Assembly: GCF_035306585.1 (NCBI RefSeq)
Contig: NZ_DATGNU010000028.1
Coordinates: forward strand, 6,411-70,410
Direction of reading: 5' to 3'
Length of the DNA stretch: 64,000 nucleotides
From: Galbibacter sp035306585
Lineage (GTDB): Bacteria > Bacteroidota > Bacteroidia > Flavobacteriales > Flavobacteriaceae
Part shown: positions 42,992 through 52,596 of the stretch, one piece after another
How the letters are laid out: the number at the start of each line of letters is the position of its first letter
How positions within the stretch are numbered: the stretch's first letter is position 1
Translations under genes and position numbers: made by a program
Notes under the pieces: generated by a model
The model's input: only the letters and a program-made list of their open reading frames with translations
The model's database searches: none
What the model was told of the DNA's origin: nothing

Positions 42992-44930
42992 CGGCTGTTG
43001 GGGTGTTTATTGCCTTGTTTTGAGAAACCTCTTCTTCTTTTGGTTTAGGCCACTCATTGTAGGTTTTACCATCGTTTATAAAAAAGGATTCTCCACCAAG
43101 TGGTTTTTCATATTCTTCAAGTAAACTGCCTTGAAGTATATAGTCTTCCAAATCGGTCCTCTGAACAGTGCCGTTTATGTACTTATCAATCATTAGTCCA
43201 GCTATTCTACCCGCCCAACGGCTTCCCCAATAACCATTTTCTACAAATACAGCAATTGCAATTTTTGGATTATCCACAGGGGCAAAGGCCACGAAAATAG
43301 AGTGGTCGGTCAGCTGCACGCGTTTACCTTCTATTCTGGTGAAATTTTCAGCGGTACCTGTTTTTCCCGCTATTTCAATTCCAGGAATCTTTAAGAATCT
43401 CGCTGTCCCTTTTTCATAAACATCGTGCATTCCTTGGACCACCGGTTCAAAATTCTCTGGGTCTATGGTGGTGTGCTTTTCTATGATAAAATCGTGTGCG
43501 ATGGTATCGTTTTCGATTTTCTTAATGATATGAGGGGTGTAATAAGATCCTCTATTTGCAATGATAGCCGTTAGATTAGCCAGTTGGATAGGAGTGGTGA
43601 GTATTTCCCCTTGACCAATGGCGTTGGAAATGGTATTGGTGGCAAACCATCTGTTCTCTCCGTAAATACTATTATAGGTGGCGGCACTTGGGACTCTTCC
43701 TGCTTTTCCAATGGGAAGGTCATAACCTAAGAAATCCCCAAGTCCAAAACTCTTTACATGCTCATTCCACGCATTAAGTCCCTCTGCAGCGCTTGGATAT
43801 TTTTCAATTATTTTTCGGTAAGTTGATGCAAAATAAGTGTTACAGGATCTGTATATCCCACGATTCATATCGTTGATACTTCCATAGGTACAATGACAAC
43901 GCATAAAGGCGCCACGTCCGTAGTGATACCCACCATTACACACCACTGTGCTATTTTCATCAATGACTCCTTCCTGCAAGCCAATAAGGGCATTTATTGC
44001 TTTAAATGGAGACCCGGGAGGATATAAAGCAATAAGACCTCTGTCATATAAAGGTTTTGCTATGGAGTCATAATAGAGTTTGGTGTAGTTCCTAGATCGC
44101 TCCCTCCCAACCAGTAGTGCTGGATCATAGGAAGGTGCTGTCACTAAAGTTAAGATCTGACCAGTGGAGGGCTCAATGGCCACAATGCCACCTCGTTTAT
44201 TTTGCATTAATTTTTCTCCATAGGTTTGAAGGTCAATATCGATTGTTAACTGAATATCTTTTCCAGGTACTGGCAAGGTATCATAAATACCTCCTTTATA
44301 TGAACCGATCACTCTGTTAAAGCGGTCTTTCTGAATGAACTTGACCCCTTTACGGCCTCTTAGAACCGCTTCGTATTGTTTTTCAACACCTTGTCGACCA
44401 ATGAGTTCACCAGATTGATAGTACGTGTTGTTTTTAAGATCTCGCTCGTTGACCTCACTGATATACCCCAGGACATTGGCGCCTACATGGGTGATATAAT
44501 GTCTAAGGGATCGCTTTTGAATATAAAAGCCCTCGTACTTTCTCATTTTCTCTTGAAGTACGGCATATTCCTTTTTGGATAATTGCTGTACAAAAACCGA
44601 CGGGAGTCGAGGAGAGTAGTTGTTTGCTTTTCTAAATCTTTTATCGAAATCCTCTTTTGTAATATCTAAAAGGGTACAGAACTCTAAGGTATCAAGTGGC
44701 TTGACTTCTCTTGGAATTACCATCACATCATAAGAGGGCTGATTATCTACCAATAACTTGCCATTTCTATCGTAAATGTGACCTCGTTCAGGATAATCAT
44801 AAACTGCCTTTATCGCGGTATCATCCAATGGATTTTGGCTACTATTATCTATTAATTGCAGATAGGCCAGCCTACCCAAATAGACAAACGTAGTTAGGAT
44901 AATAATAAAAGCTAAAAGTAATTTTCTCAT
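42984..44930 (-). CDS. mrdA: Penicillin-binding protein 2 (elongasome transpeptidase)
   Basis: A 648-residue class B PBP: one N-terminal membrane helix (LLLAFIIILTTFVYLGRLAY in parts), a PBP dimerisation domain starting YPERGHIYDRNGKLLV, and the transpeptidase domain with the acylated Ser307 in PPGSPFK, the SxN motif in RSCNTYFAST and the KTGT box in IAGKTGTAENF. It cross-links peptidoglycan together with RodA. It overlaps mreD by 4 nt and rodA by 8 nt, so translation is coupled along the operon. Confidence 0.96.
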   Translation of the reverse strand: MRKLLLAFIIILTTFVYLGRLAYLQLIDNSSQNPLDDTAIKAVYDYPERGHIYDRNGKLLVDNQPSYDVMVIPREVKPLDTLEFCTLLDITKEDFDKRFRKANNYSPRLPSVFVQQLSKKEYAVLQEKMRKYEGFYIQKRSLRHYITHVGANVLGYISEVNERDLKNNTYYQSGELIGRQGVEKQYEAVLRGRKGVKFIQKDRFNRVIGSYKGGIYDTLPVPGKDIQLTIDIDLQTYGEKLMQNKRGGIVAIEPSTGQILTLVTAPSYDPALLVGRERSRNYTKLYYDSIAKPLYDRGLIALYPPGSPFKAINALIGLQEGVIDENSTVVCNGGYHYGRGAFMRCHCTYGSINDMNRGIYRSCNTYFASTYRKIIEKYPSAAEGLNAWNEHVKSFGLGDFLGYDLPIGKAGRVPSAATYNSIYGENRWFATNTISNAIGQGEILTTPIQLANLTAIIANRGSYYTPHIIKKIENDTIAHDFIIEKHTTIDPENFEPVVQGMHDVYEKGTARFLKIPGIEIAGKTGTAENFTRIEGKRVQLTDHSIFVAFAPVDNPKIAIAVFVENGYWGSRWAGRIAGLMIDKYINGTVQRTDLEDYILQGSLLEEYEKPLGGESFFINDGKTYNEWPKPKEEEVSQNKAINTPTADE

Positions 44931-45436
44931 GAACTCCTCCTGCTAAATAATGAGATGAAAATTAAACACAAAAGTAGGGTGAATATTGCAGAAAAAACCG
45001 TTTTTTTCAAGATCAATACAATGTGTGCAAAACTAAAAATCTCTAAAGAGAAAAGGATTAGATGATGTGTTAAAATAAAGATAAGAAGGTAGTTGATACG
45101 CTGTCCAAAATGGGTCTTCTCAATTTTGATGCTGTAATAGTCATAACTCAATCCAAAAACAAAGCGCATCATCATTGGCCTTAAGTACCCAATGACAAGA
45201 CATGCAGCCGCATGTACCCCTCCGGAATCGCTAAAAATGTCAATGCATAGCCCAAGGAGGAAGCAACATAGAATGAAAAAGATTCGATTGTCCTTATTGT
45301 AGGGGAAGAATACAATAAATAAAATATAGATATATGGATTGATGTACCCCAAAAAGTTAATGTGGTTAAATAGTACTACTTGGAATAGCACTAAAACCAA
45401 AAAACGGACTGTATTTATAAAGACAGTTTTATTCAT
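44927..45436 (-). CDS. mreD: Rod-shape-determining protein MreD
   Basis: A 169-residue inner-membrane protein with five to six helices (FLVLVLFQVVLFNHINFLGY, GYINPYIYILFIVFFPY). The conserved turn FPYNKDNR and the GLCIDIFSDSGGVHAAAC block match MreD of Bacteroidota. It belongs to the MreBCD elongasome. It overlaps mreC by 8 nt and the PBP2 gene by 4 nt. Confidence 0.92.
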   Translation of the reverse strand: MNKTVFINTVRFLVLVLFQVVLFNHINFLGYINPYIYILFIVFFPYNKDNRIFFILCCFLLGLCIDIFSDSGGVHAAACLVIGYLRPMMMRFVFGLSYDYYSIKIEKTHFGQRINYLLIFILTHHLILFSLEIFSFAHIVLILKKTVFSAIFTLLLCLIFISLFSRRSS

Positions 45437-46250
45437 TGAGGCTATTTTCCAATTCTAAAATTTCTTTTCTATTTAAGTTTTCTAATATATAGACCTGGTC
45501 TAAGGTGGTCATATCATTAAATAAATCCACATCGATAAGATAGTAATTCTCCGAGGCATCTAAGGAGAAGTCTTTGATCGTTCCAATGAGTATTCCTTTT
45601 GGGAATATACTAGACATCCCTCCAGTGATGATGGTGTCGCCTTTTTTAATAGGGGCTGATCGCAGTACATCTACCAGTTGTACGACATTAAAATCCTCCC
45701 CATTCCATTTTAGGGATCCAAAATTATTAGTGTTCTTTATAGCGGCGTTTATCTCGGAGTATGTATTGAGAACCGATTGAATGTTGGCATATCCCGTAGA
45801 GGTGTTCTCGATAATACCTACAATTCCTTGACTGGTAATCACCCCCATATCTTGGACGATACTATCGGAGCTTCCCTTATCCACTAGAAGGTAGTTGTTT
45901 AATTTGTTATAACTGTTCTTAATAATGGAGGCAGGACGAATTTTAAATTTTAGATTCAGAGAATCCGAATCGATAAGACTGTCCGTTATGGGGACCCCTC
46001 TATTTAAAAGCTGTTTTCTTAAATAGCTATTCTCCTTAATTAATTGTTGATTGTATTGTTTAAGATACAGATAATCTCCTATGCTGTTGGTTGTATTATA
46101 AATACTTCCGGTAACCCAATTGGCGGAGTTTACAAACTTTGTATTGTGATAAGAATGTGACTGAATTACAAGAAAAAGTGAAAAACAAAAGAGCACAAAA
46201 AATGTAATAAAGGTTTTATGCCTTATTAAAAAATTGACTATTTGTTGCAT
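45429..46250 (-). CDS. mreC: Rod-shape-determining protein MreC
   Basis: A 273-residue bitopic protein: a short cytoplasmic start, one helix (FITFFVLFCFSLFLVI), a coiled coil (YLYLKQYNQQLIKENSYLRKQLL in parts) and the two beta-domain region with GVITSQGIVGIIENTSTGYANI and KKGDTIITGGMSSIFPKGILIG (in parts). It scaffolds PBP2 in the periplasm. The last part is short, as in other Bacteroidota. It lies 9 nt after mreB. Confidence 0.95.
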   Translation of the reverse strand: MQQIVNFLIRHKTFITFFVLFCFSLFLVIQSHSYHNTKFVNSANWVTGSIYNTTNSIGDYLYLKQYNQQLIKENSYLRKQLLNRGVPITDSLIDSDSLNLKFKIRPASIIKNSYNKLNNYLLVDKGSSDSIVQDMGVITSQGIVGIIENTSTGYANIQSVLNTYSEINAAIKNTNNFGSLKWNGEDFNVVQLVDVLRSAPIKKGDTIITGGMSSIFPKGILIGTIKDFSLDASENYYLIDVDLFNDMTTLDQVYILENLNRKEILELENSLNE

Positions 46251-46259
46251 TCACCTGTT

Positions 46260-47288
46260 TTATTTTATCAAGATAGGTTTGTATTTCTCTAAATTCTTTA
46301 AAGCAATTCCTGTACCTCTTACTACGGCTCTGAGTGGGTCTTCTGCAATGTATACTGGTAGATCTGTCTTTTGCGAGATTCGCTTGTCTAGTCCTCTTAA
46401 CATGGAGCCTCCTCCTGCTAAATAAATTCCAGTATTGTATATATCTGCAGCTAACTCTGGTGGGGTCTGGGATAATGTTTCCATGACCGCATCCTCGATA
46501 CGTAAAATAGATTTATCCAGGGCTTTTGCAATTTCTCTATAAGAAATTTGCACTTGTTTTGGTTTACCTGTAAGTAAATCACGACCCTGAACACTCATTT
46601 CTTCTGGCGGAATTTCTAGGTCTTCAGTGGCTGCGCCAATGGCTATTTTTATATTCTCTGCGGTAGTTTCTCCAACATATAGGTTGTGTTGGGTACGCAT
46701 GTAATAGATGATGTCATTGGTGAATACATCTCCAGCTATTTTCACAGACTTATCGCATACGATTCCTCCAAGTGCAATCACGGCGATCTCTGTGGTTCCT
46801 CCTCCTATATCGACGATCATGTTTCCTTTAGGTTGCATGATGTCTAGACCGATACCAATGGCTGCGGCCATTGGTTCGTGGATAAGGTATACTTCCTTTC
46901 CATTTACACGTTCTGCTGATTCTTTAACCGCACGCATTTCTACCTCTGTGATCCCAGAAGGAATACAGATAACCATCTTTAGAGTGGGTTGGAAAAAGCG
47001 TTTTTTCAGTGCTGGAATGCCCTTGATGAACATGTTGATCATCTTCTCAGAGGCATCAAAGTCAGCAATAACGCCATCTTTTAGTGGACGTATTGTTTTG
47101 ATGTTTTCATGGGTTTTACCTTGCATCATACTAGCCTCTTTCCCAACAGCTATGATTTTCCCCGTCATTCGGTCTCTAGCAACAATTGATGGACTATCTA
47201 CCACCACCTTATCGTTATGTATAATCAAGGTGTTCGCAGTTCCAAGATCAATGGCTATTTCTTCGGTCAAGAAGTCAAAAAATCCCAT
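46260..47288 (-). CDS. mreB: Rod-shape-determining protein MreB
   Basis: A 342-residue bacterial actin. The ATP site shows phosphate 1 IAIDLGTANTLI, phosphate 2 VDIGGGTTEIAVIALGG and the adenosine motif YLAGGGSMLRGLDKR. The filament lies under the inner membrane and guides cell-wall insertion during elongation. Presence of the entire set mreB-mreC-mreD-PBP2-rodA argues for a rod-shaped cell. First gene of that operon, preceded by a 132-nt gap with a hairpin and no clear -7 element. Confidence 0.97.
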   Translation of the reverse strand: MGFFDFLTEEIAIDLGTANTLIIHNDKVVVDSPSIVARDRMTGKIIAVGKEASMMQGKTHENIKTIRPLKDGVIADFDASEKMINMFIKGIPALKKRFFQPTLKMVICIPSGITEVEMRAVKESAERVNGKEVYLIHEPMAAAIGIGLDIMQPKGNMIVDIGGGTTEIAVIALGGIVCDKSVKIAGDVFTNDIIYYMRTQHNLYVGETTAENIKIAIGAATEDLEIPPEEMSVQGRDLLTGKPKQVQISYREIAKALDKSILRIEDAVMETLSQTPPELAADIYNTGIYLAGGGSMLRGLDKRISQKTDLPVYIAEDPLRAVVRGTGIALKNLEKYKPILIK

Positions 47289-47358
47289 GAATAATTATTG
47301 TATTAATAGGTTATTTCTATTTTAAAGGGCTCTATAATAAACCGTTTTATTTTTATTT

Positions 47359-47387
47359 AACCTCACAGTTTTAGCTACTGTGAGGTT
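47359..47387. repeat. Perfect 10-bp hairpin between purH and mreB
   Basis: AACCTCACAG (47359-47368) and CTGTGAGGTT (47378-47387) with a 9-nt loop. It lies 34 nt after the purH stop on the minus strand, the place of a terminator, but the minus strand continues with AAATAAAAATAAAA and not a T run. It may be a terminator without U tract, an RNA end-protecting stem or a binding site. Confidence 0.65.
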
Positions 47388-47420
47388 CATGATTTTATAA
47401 ATCTCCCAAATGTAATAAAA

Positions 47421-48953
47421 TTAATGCTTAAAATGACGTGTTCCCGTAAATACCATGGAAACATTGTTTTCATTACAGTAATCGATGCTTAATTGGTCTT
47501 TAATCGAGCCCCCTGGTTGAATAACACTTTCCACCCCAGCCTTGCTTGCGATTTCTACACAATCAGGGAAAGGGAAAAATGCATCACTTGCCATGGCAGC
47601 ACCTTTTAGGTCAAATTCAAAAGACTGTGCCTTCTCAATGGCCTGTCTTAAGGCATCGACTCGACTGGTCTGACCTGTTCCGCTAGCACACAATTGTTTG
47701 TTCTTGGCCAATACGATGGTATTGGATTTGGTGTGTTTGCAGATCTTAGAAGCAAAGATTAAGTCCTCTAACTCATTTTCTGAAGGTTTATTGTTGGTGA
47801 CATAGGTAAGATCTTCGACCGTATCGGTTTTAAGGTCTTTTTCTTGTACTAGCATGCCATTAAGACATGTGCGAACACTTTGGGTGGCGAATTCAACCTC
47901 TTTTTGAATTAGGATTATTCGGTTCTTTTTGCCTTTAAGAAGTTCAAGGGCCTGAGATGCGTATGATGGTGCAATGACCACCTCACAGAATAAATTGTGA
48001 ATTTCCTCAGCGGTCTCTAAGTCGATTTCTTTGTTTGAAATGAGTACCCCACCAAAGGCCGATACTGGGTCTCCAGCTAAGGCATCCACATAGGCTTGTT
48101 TGATAGTGCTTCTTGTAGCAAGCCCACAAGCGTTGTTGTGTTTTAAAATTGCAAAAGTCGGATCGTCATTTTTAAATTCTCCCATCAAATTCACTGCTGC
48201 ATCAACATCCAATAGGTTGTTATATGAAAGCTCTTTTCCATGGACCTTGTCAAAAAGTTCTTCTAAGTCACCGTAGAAGAATCCTTTTTGGTGTGGGTTC
48301 TCTCCATATCGAAGGGTTGTTCCATTGGTTTGACTTACTTTAAAAGCTTCGAGGGACTCCTCAGCATTAAAGTAATTGAAAATGGCTGAATCATAATGAG
48401 AAGAGATGTTAAATGCTTTGGCTGCAAAACGTCTTCTGCTTTCAATAGAAATTTTACCATTATCTTGAAGTAAAAGATCTAAAAACTCTTGGTAGTCGTC
48501 CATAGAGGCAACGCAAAGTACATCTTTGTAATTCTTCGCTGCTGCCCTGATGAGTGAAATTCCACCTATGTCGATTTTCTCGATGATATCTTGTTCTGAT
48601 GCGCCACTAGCAACTGTCTTTTCAAATGGATAAAGATCAACAATAACGATGTCAAGTTGTGGAATTTCAAATTTTTCCAACTCTTGCTGATCGGATTCAT
48701 TTTCTTGACGGTTTAAAATACCTCCAAAAACCTTTGGGTGCAGTGTTTTAACTCGTCCACCTAAGATAGAAGGGTAGCTCGTTACATCTTCTACAGGAAC
48801 AACGGGGATCCCCAAATCTTTAATGAATTTTTCGGTGCCGCCTGTTGAGTATATGGTTATACCTAGTTCATCTAATTTTTTTACAATTGGCTCAAGGCCG
48901 TCTTTACTAAAAACTGAAATTAAAGCCGATTTGGCTGATCTGAAATCGTTCAT
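47421..48953 (-). CDS. purH: Bifunctional AICAR transformylase / IMP cyclohydrolase
   Basis: A 510-residue enzyme for the last two steps of IMP synthesis. The N-terminal cyclohydrolase (MGS-like) domain shows ALISVFSKDGLEPIVKKL, STGGTEKFIKD, and GGRVKTLHPKVFGGIL. The transformylase domain has LRYGENPHQKGFFYG and the catalytic LKHNNACGLAT with the Lys-His pair, plus GQTSRVDALRQA and SDAFFPFPD. Normal length. A -7 element 24 nt upstream and the hairpin downstream suggest a single-gene transcript. Confidence 0.97.
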   Translation of the reverse strand: MNDFRSAKSALISVFSKDGLEPIVKKLDELGITIYSTGGTEKFIKDLGIPVVPVEDVTSYPSILGGRVKTLHPKVFGGILNRQENESDQQELEKFEIPQLDIVIVDLYPFEKTVASGASEQDIIEKIDIGGISLIRAAAKNYKDVLCVASMDDYQEFLDLLLQDNGKISIESRRRFAAKAFNISSHYDSAIFNYFNAEESLEAFKVSQTNGTTLRYGENPHQKGFFYGDLEELFDKVHGKELSYNNLLDVDAAVNLMGEFKNDDPTFAILKHNNACGLATRSTIKQAYVDALAGDPVSAFGGVLISNKEIDLETAEEIHNLFCEVVIAPSYASQALELLKGKKNRIILIQKEVEFATQSVRTCLNGMLVQEKDLKTDTVEDLTYVTNNKPSENELEDLIFASKICKHTKSNTIVLAKNKQLCASGTGQTSRVDALRQAIEKAQSFEFDLKGAAMASDAFFPFPDCVEIASKAGVESVIQPGGSIKDQLSIDYCNENNVSMVFTGTRHFKH

Positions 48954-48976
48954 TGTCCTTGTGTTATGATGGAGTG

Positions 48977-48984
48977 CAAAAGTA
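48977..48984 (-). promoter_or_regulatory. -7 promoter element of purH
   Basis: The minus strand reads TACTTTTG (TAnnTTTG), 23 nt before the purH ATG. Confidence 0.58.
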
Positions 48985-49017
48985 GTTTTTTTGCATTAAT
49001 TTGCGAATCTATACGCA

Positions 49018-49488
49018 CTAAAAATCTTTTTTCTTAATTATTTGGGCTACACTTTGATTGACAAAGGTCAAAAAGTCTTCATCCGCTTTAGAAAATGGAT
49101 CCACTGTATGTGAATCGATATCAATTTGACCGATGTTTTCACCTGCTACAAACAGGGGTATTACCACTTCTGCTTTGACATCCAAACTGCAGGCAATGTA
49201 ATTGTCCTGTGCTTTTACATCGGGAACTACAAAGTTTTGGTTTGAAACCGCTACCTGTCCGCAAATTCCCTTTCCAAAAGGAATAATCACGTGGTCCGTG
49301 GGCTCACCAGCAAAGGCTTTAAGCTTTAATTCTTCTTTGTCTCCATTTTTAAAATAGAAGCCCACCCAGTTGTAATAGTCGATGGACTGTTTTAATAGTT
49401 GGCAAACTGCTGTAAGTTTCTTGGTAAGGGTTTGCTCTTGATTTGCAAGTAGCGCTACTACCTTTGGTTTTAAGCTTTCGAATGGCAT
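49018..49488 (-). CDS. GAF domain protein (free methionine-R-sulfoxide reductase-like)
   Basis: A 156-residue single-GAF protein. The blocks YYNWVGFYFKNGDKEELKL, GKGICGQVA with a Cys and NYIACSLDVKAEVVIPLF with a second Cys match the fRMsr/YtsP group, which reduces free methionine-R-sulfoxide. The third conserved Cys position near IACSLD is present, so activity is plausible. Cytoplasmic. It has a -7 element only 15 nt before its ATG. Confidence 0.88.
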   Translation of the reverse strand: MPFESLKPKVVALLANQEQTLTKKLTAVCQLLKQSIDYYNWVGFYFKNGDKEELKLKAFAGEPTDHVIIPFGKGICGQVAVSNQNFVVPDVKAQDNYIACSLDVKAEVVIPLFVAGENIGQIDIDSHTVDPFSKADEDFLTFVNQSVAQIIKKKDF

Positions 49489-49502
49489 TTTATGATTTTT
49501 TA

Positions 49503-49510
49503 CAAAGGTA
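49503..49510 (-). promoter_or_regulatory. -7 promoter element of the GAF protein gene
   Basis: The minus strand reads TACCTTTG (TAnnTTTG), 14 nt before the ATG at 49488, which implies a very short leader. Confidence 0.55.
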
Positions 49511-49552
49511 ACTTTCTTGGCTTTGGAAACCTCTTAATTTTTAAAAATTGTT

Positions 49553-50425
49553 TTACTCAGGCAGGTTGATATAAGAATCATCGACAGGTACTTTTGGGAA
49601 TTTTTTGTTTTTCCAATCGGTCTTGGCTTGTGCAATGGTTTGGGGACTTGATGATACGAAATTCCAGAAAATGTGGCGCTTCTCTTGAAAAGGTTCTCCT
49701 CCAAAGAGTAAAAGATGCGTATGGTTTGAGACCTCCACTTTACAGGTATCTTCTGTTTTGGACACAATCATGTTTCCTTCCGATATCCTTTGCCCACAGG
49801 CATTAATACTTCCTTTAATAATGCAGATGCCAATTTCTCCTTTGACCTGATCTTGTATTTCTAATAGAGTGTCTTGTACGCTTTTAATCTCAAGCATAAA
49901 AAGGTTAGAGTGAACTGGTACAGGTGATTTTTGGTGGTAGCCTTCTCCTGCGACTAATCGGAATTGTAAGCCATTTTCTTCCCAATTTGGAAGCTCATCT
50001 TTGTCAAAATGGTGAAACTCAGGTTCCATATTCTCCAGATGGTTTGGAAGAGCAATCCATATTTGAAACCCATGTAAAGGATACGTTTTGCCGTCCCGAA
50101 GCTGCGCAGGGGTGCGCTCTGTGTGAGTAACCCCTTTGCCAGCGGTCATCCAGTTCACAGAGCCTGGAGTGATGATTTGATCACTGCCTAGACTGTCTTT
50201 GTGGTGGATTTGTCCTTCGAAAAGGTAGGTTAGGGTAGAGAGCCCGATATGCGGATGTTGCCCCACATCTAAATAGCTTCCTGGTTGAATACTCGAGGGT
50301 CCCATGTGATCGATAAAGATAAAGGGCCCTACCATTCTTTTTTTACGAAAAGGTAAATAGCGACCTACTAAAAAATCACCTATATCCCTGCTTCGTTGTT
50401 CGATGATTAATCCTTTATTAGACAT
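49553..50425 (-). CDS. Pirin family protein
   Basis: A 290-residue bicupin. The N-terminal cupin carries the metal ligands in FIDHMGPSSIQPGSY, VGQHPHIGLSTLTYLFEG (His-x-His) and HKDSLG, with the Glu of THTERTPAQ. The C-terminal pirin domain has LLFGGEPFQEKRHIFWNFVSSS. Pirins act as quercetinase-like dioxygenases or redox sensors; the role here is open. The ATG at 50425 gives MSNKGLIIEQRSRDIGDFLVGR, the usual start. Confidence 0.93.
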   Translation of the reverse strand: MSNKGLIIEQRSRDIGDFLVGRYLPFRKKRMVGPFIFIDHMGPSSIQPGSYLDVGQHPHIGLSTLTYLFEGQIHHKDSLGSDQIITPGSVNWMTAGKGVTHTERTPAQLRDGKTYPLHGFQIWIALPNHLENMEPEFHHFDKDELPNWEENGLQFRLVAGEGYHQKSPVPVHSNLFMLEIKSVQDTLLEIQDQVKGEIGICIIKGSINACGQRISEGNMIVSKTEDTCKVEVSNHTHLLLFGGEPFQEKRHIFWNFVSSSPQTIAQAKTDWKNKKFPKVPVDDSYINLPE

Positions 50426-50896
50426 GTGAAGTTGTTTTGCTTAAAGATAACACTATTTAATGGTTTTCAAAATCCTAAATTTCTGAAAGTCTGAGCGTAT
50501 ACCTTACAGATTAAAAGGTACTATGGCGCTATTTTCTACGTTATCTAATTCAGGTAAATTTACGGTATTGGTGCTGGCTCATTTTAAATCTGCGAGAGAT
50601 AAATCAGGGAAAGTCACCCTGGAAAAGACCTCGAAAAATGGAAGATAATTAAGATGTCCTTCCCCCAAATTAAAATTATATGACATTAAATGGTACTGGC
50701 CAGCGATTGTTCATTGCAAAATCCAATGGATAGAAGGTTTCTAATCGTGCTGTTTTTGTCGGTTCTCGCATTTTTTTCTTTTACCCCTAAGTTTTTAAGT
50801 GTAGTACATAACAGTACGATAGTGCCTTTTGTTTAAAAATAAAAGAGCCATACTTATTTAAAAGTACAGCTCTTAATATTATGGATGGTATGCTTC
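50426..50896. other. 471-nt intergenic region between pirin start and groEL end
   Basis: The right end holds the groEL terminator (50838-50874). Two short plus-strand frames are seen: 50523-50648 (41 codons, no protein-like features) and 50726-50836 (36 codons, starting MDRRFLIVLFLSVLAFFSF, signal- or anchor-like, ending just before the terminator). Neither can be called a gene from sequence alone. The rest shows no feature I can name. Confidence 0.5.
50838..50874 (-). terminator. Terminator of groEL
   Basis: On the minus strand AAGAGC...GCTCTT with inner TACTT/AAGTA pairing, followed by TTATTTTTA. It begins 22 nt past the groEL stop. Confidence 0.78.
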
Positions 50897-52528
50897 TTAC
50901 ATCATACCTGGCATTCCTCCTCCGCCCATTGGAGGCATTGCAGGAGCGTCTTCTTTAATGTCGGTTAAAGAACATTCAGTAGTTAGGATCATTCCAGCTA
51001 CTGAAGCGGCGTTCTCTAATGCAATTCGTGTTACTTTCGTTGGATCGATAATACCAGCTTCTAGCATGTTTACATAAGCGTCGGTTTTAGCATTGTATCC
51101 GAAATCTTTTTTGCCTTCGTATACTTTAGCAACTACAACTGATCCTTCTTTACCAGCATTCTCAACGATAGTTCTCATTGGTGCTTCAATTGCACGACTT
51201 ACGATTTGTATACCTGTTTCTTCGTCGTCGTTTTCAGCTTTGATTTTATCTAGAGTAGCTTTAGCTCTTAACAAAGCAACACCACCACCAGCAACAATAC
51301 CTTCTTCTACAGCCGCTCTAGTGGCATGTAATGCATCATCTACACGGTCTTTCTTTTCTTTCATTTCAACCTCGGTAGCAGCACCAACATAAAGTACAGC
51401 AACTCCTCCAGACAATTTAGCTAAACGCTCTTGAAGTTTCTCTTTATCGTAATCTGAAGTAGTTGATTCGATTTGTGCTTTAATTTGGTTCACACGACCT
51501 TGGATTTGGTCAGTAGCACCAGAACCATTCACAACTGTTGTGTTGTCTTTATCGATGGTTACAGTTTCAGCAGTACCCAACATGTCTAAGGAAGCATTCT
51601 CAAGAGAGAAACCTCTTTCTTCCGAAATAACAGTACCACCAGTTAGGATCGCGATGTCTTCTAACATTGCTTTTCTTCTGTCTCCAAATCCTGGAGCTTT
51701 CACAGCTGCAATTTTCAATCCACCACGTAGTTTGTTCACCACAAGGGTAGCAAGTGCTTGTCCGTCTACATCTTCAGCGATGATTAAAAGTGGTCTTCCA
51801 GATTGTGCTACTGGTTCTAGAATAGGAAGAATTTCTTGAAGGTTTGATATTTTCTTATCGAACAATAAGATATATGGATTGTCTAGTTCAGCAATCATTT
51901 TGTCAGTGTCAGTCACAAAGTATGGAGAAAGGTAACCTCTGTCAAACTGCATTCCTTCAACTACGTCCACGTAGGTGTCTGTTCCTTTAGCTTCTTCTAC
52001 TGTGATAACACCCTCTTTACCTACTTTTTCAAAAGCTTTCGCGATAAGATCACCGATGGTATCGTCGTTGTTTGCAGAAATTGAAGCAACTTGTTTGATC
52101 TTTTCAGATGAATCACCAACGGTTTGTGCTTGTTTTTTAAGGTCAGCAACCAAAGCCTCTACAGCCTTGTCAATACCTCTTTTTAGATCCATTGGGTTGG
52201 CACCAGCGGTAACGTTTTTAAGACCTTCTTTAACGATTGCTTGTGCTAGAACGGTAGCAGTAGTAGTACCGTCTCCAGCGAAATCATTTGTTTTAGAAGC
52301 AACCTCTTTCACCATCTGAGCTCCCATGTTCTCAAGAGCATCTTCTAATTCGATTTCTTTTGCCACTGTCACACCATCTTTAGTTACTTGAGGTGCACCA
52401 AATGATTTACTAATAATAACGTTACGCCCTTTAGGACCTAAGGTAACTTTAACTGCATTGGCTAATGCATCTACTCCTCGCTTGAGTCCGTTGCGAGACT
52501 GAATGTCAAATTTAATATCTTTTGCCAT
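50897..52528 (-). CDS. groEL: Chaperonin GroEL (60 kDa)
   Basis: A 543-residue chaperonin subunit with the expected blocks: KDIKFDIQSRNGLKRGVDAL, LGPKGRNVIISKSFGAPQVTKDG (in parts), ATP site AGDGTTTATVLAQAI, and the Gly/Met tail MPPMGGGGMPGMM. It forms the double ring for protein folding with GroES. It lies 68 nt after groES and ends in a terminator. Codon use is strongly biased to few codons, as expected of a highly expressed gene. Confidence 0.98.
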   Translation of the reverse strand: MAKDIKFDIQSRNGLKRGVDALANAVKVTLGPKGRNVIISKSFGAPQVTKDGVTVAKEIELEDALENMGAQMVKEVASKTNDFAGDGTTTATVLAQAIVKEGLKNVTAGANPMDLKRGIDKAVEALVADLKKQAQTVGDSSEKIKQVASISANNDDTIGDLIAKAFEKVGKEGVITVEEAKGTDTYVDVVEGMQFDRGYLSPYFVTDTDKMIAELDNPYILLFDKKISNLQEILPILEPVAQSGRPLLIIAEDVDGQALATLVVNKLRGGLKIAAVKAPGFGDRRKAMLEDIAILTGGTVISEERGFSLENASLDMLGTAETVTIDKDNTTVVNGSGATDQIQGRVNQIKAQIESTTSDYDKEKLQERLAKLSGGVAVLYVGAATEVEMKEKKDRVDDALHATRAAVEEGIVAGGGVALLRAKATLDKIKAENDDEETGIQIVSRAIEAPMRTIVENAGKEGSVVVAKVYEGKKDFGYNAKTDAYVNMLEAGIIDPTKVTRIALENAASVAGMILTTECSLTDIKEDAPAMPPMGGGGMPGMM

Positions 52529-52596
52529 TTTTTTAGTTTTTAATTCAAAAATAAATTTTGAGTGTTTTGAAAATTAATTGGTTGAAAAGTGTGAGC

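Noticed and set aside
46708..47325. 205-codon plus-strand open frame opposite mreB
   Set aside because: mreB is certain on the minus strand; the frame is a shadow with no protein-like features.
51093..52319. Several ~100-codon plus-strand frames opposite groEL
   Set aside because: They are produced by the strong codon bias of groEL and are Ser/Ala/Pro-rich shadows.
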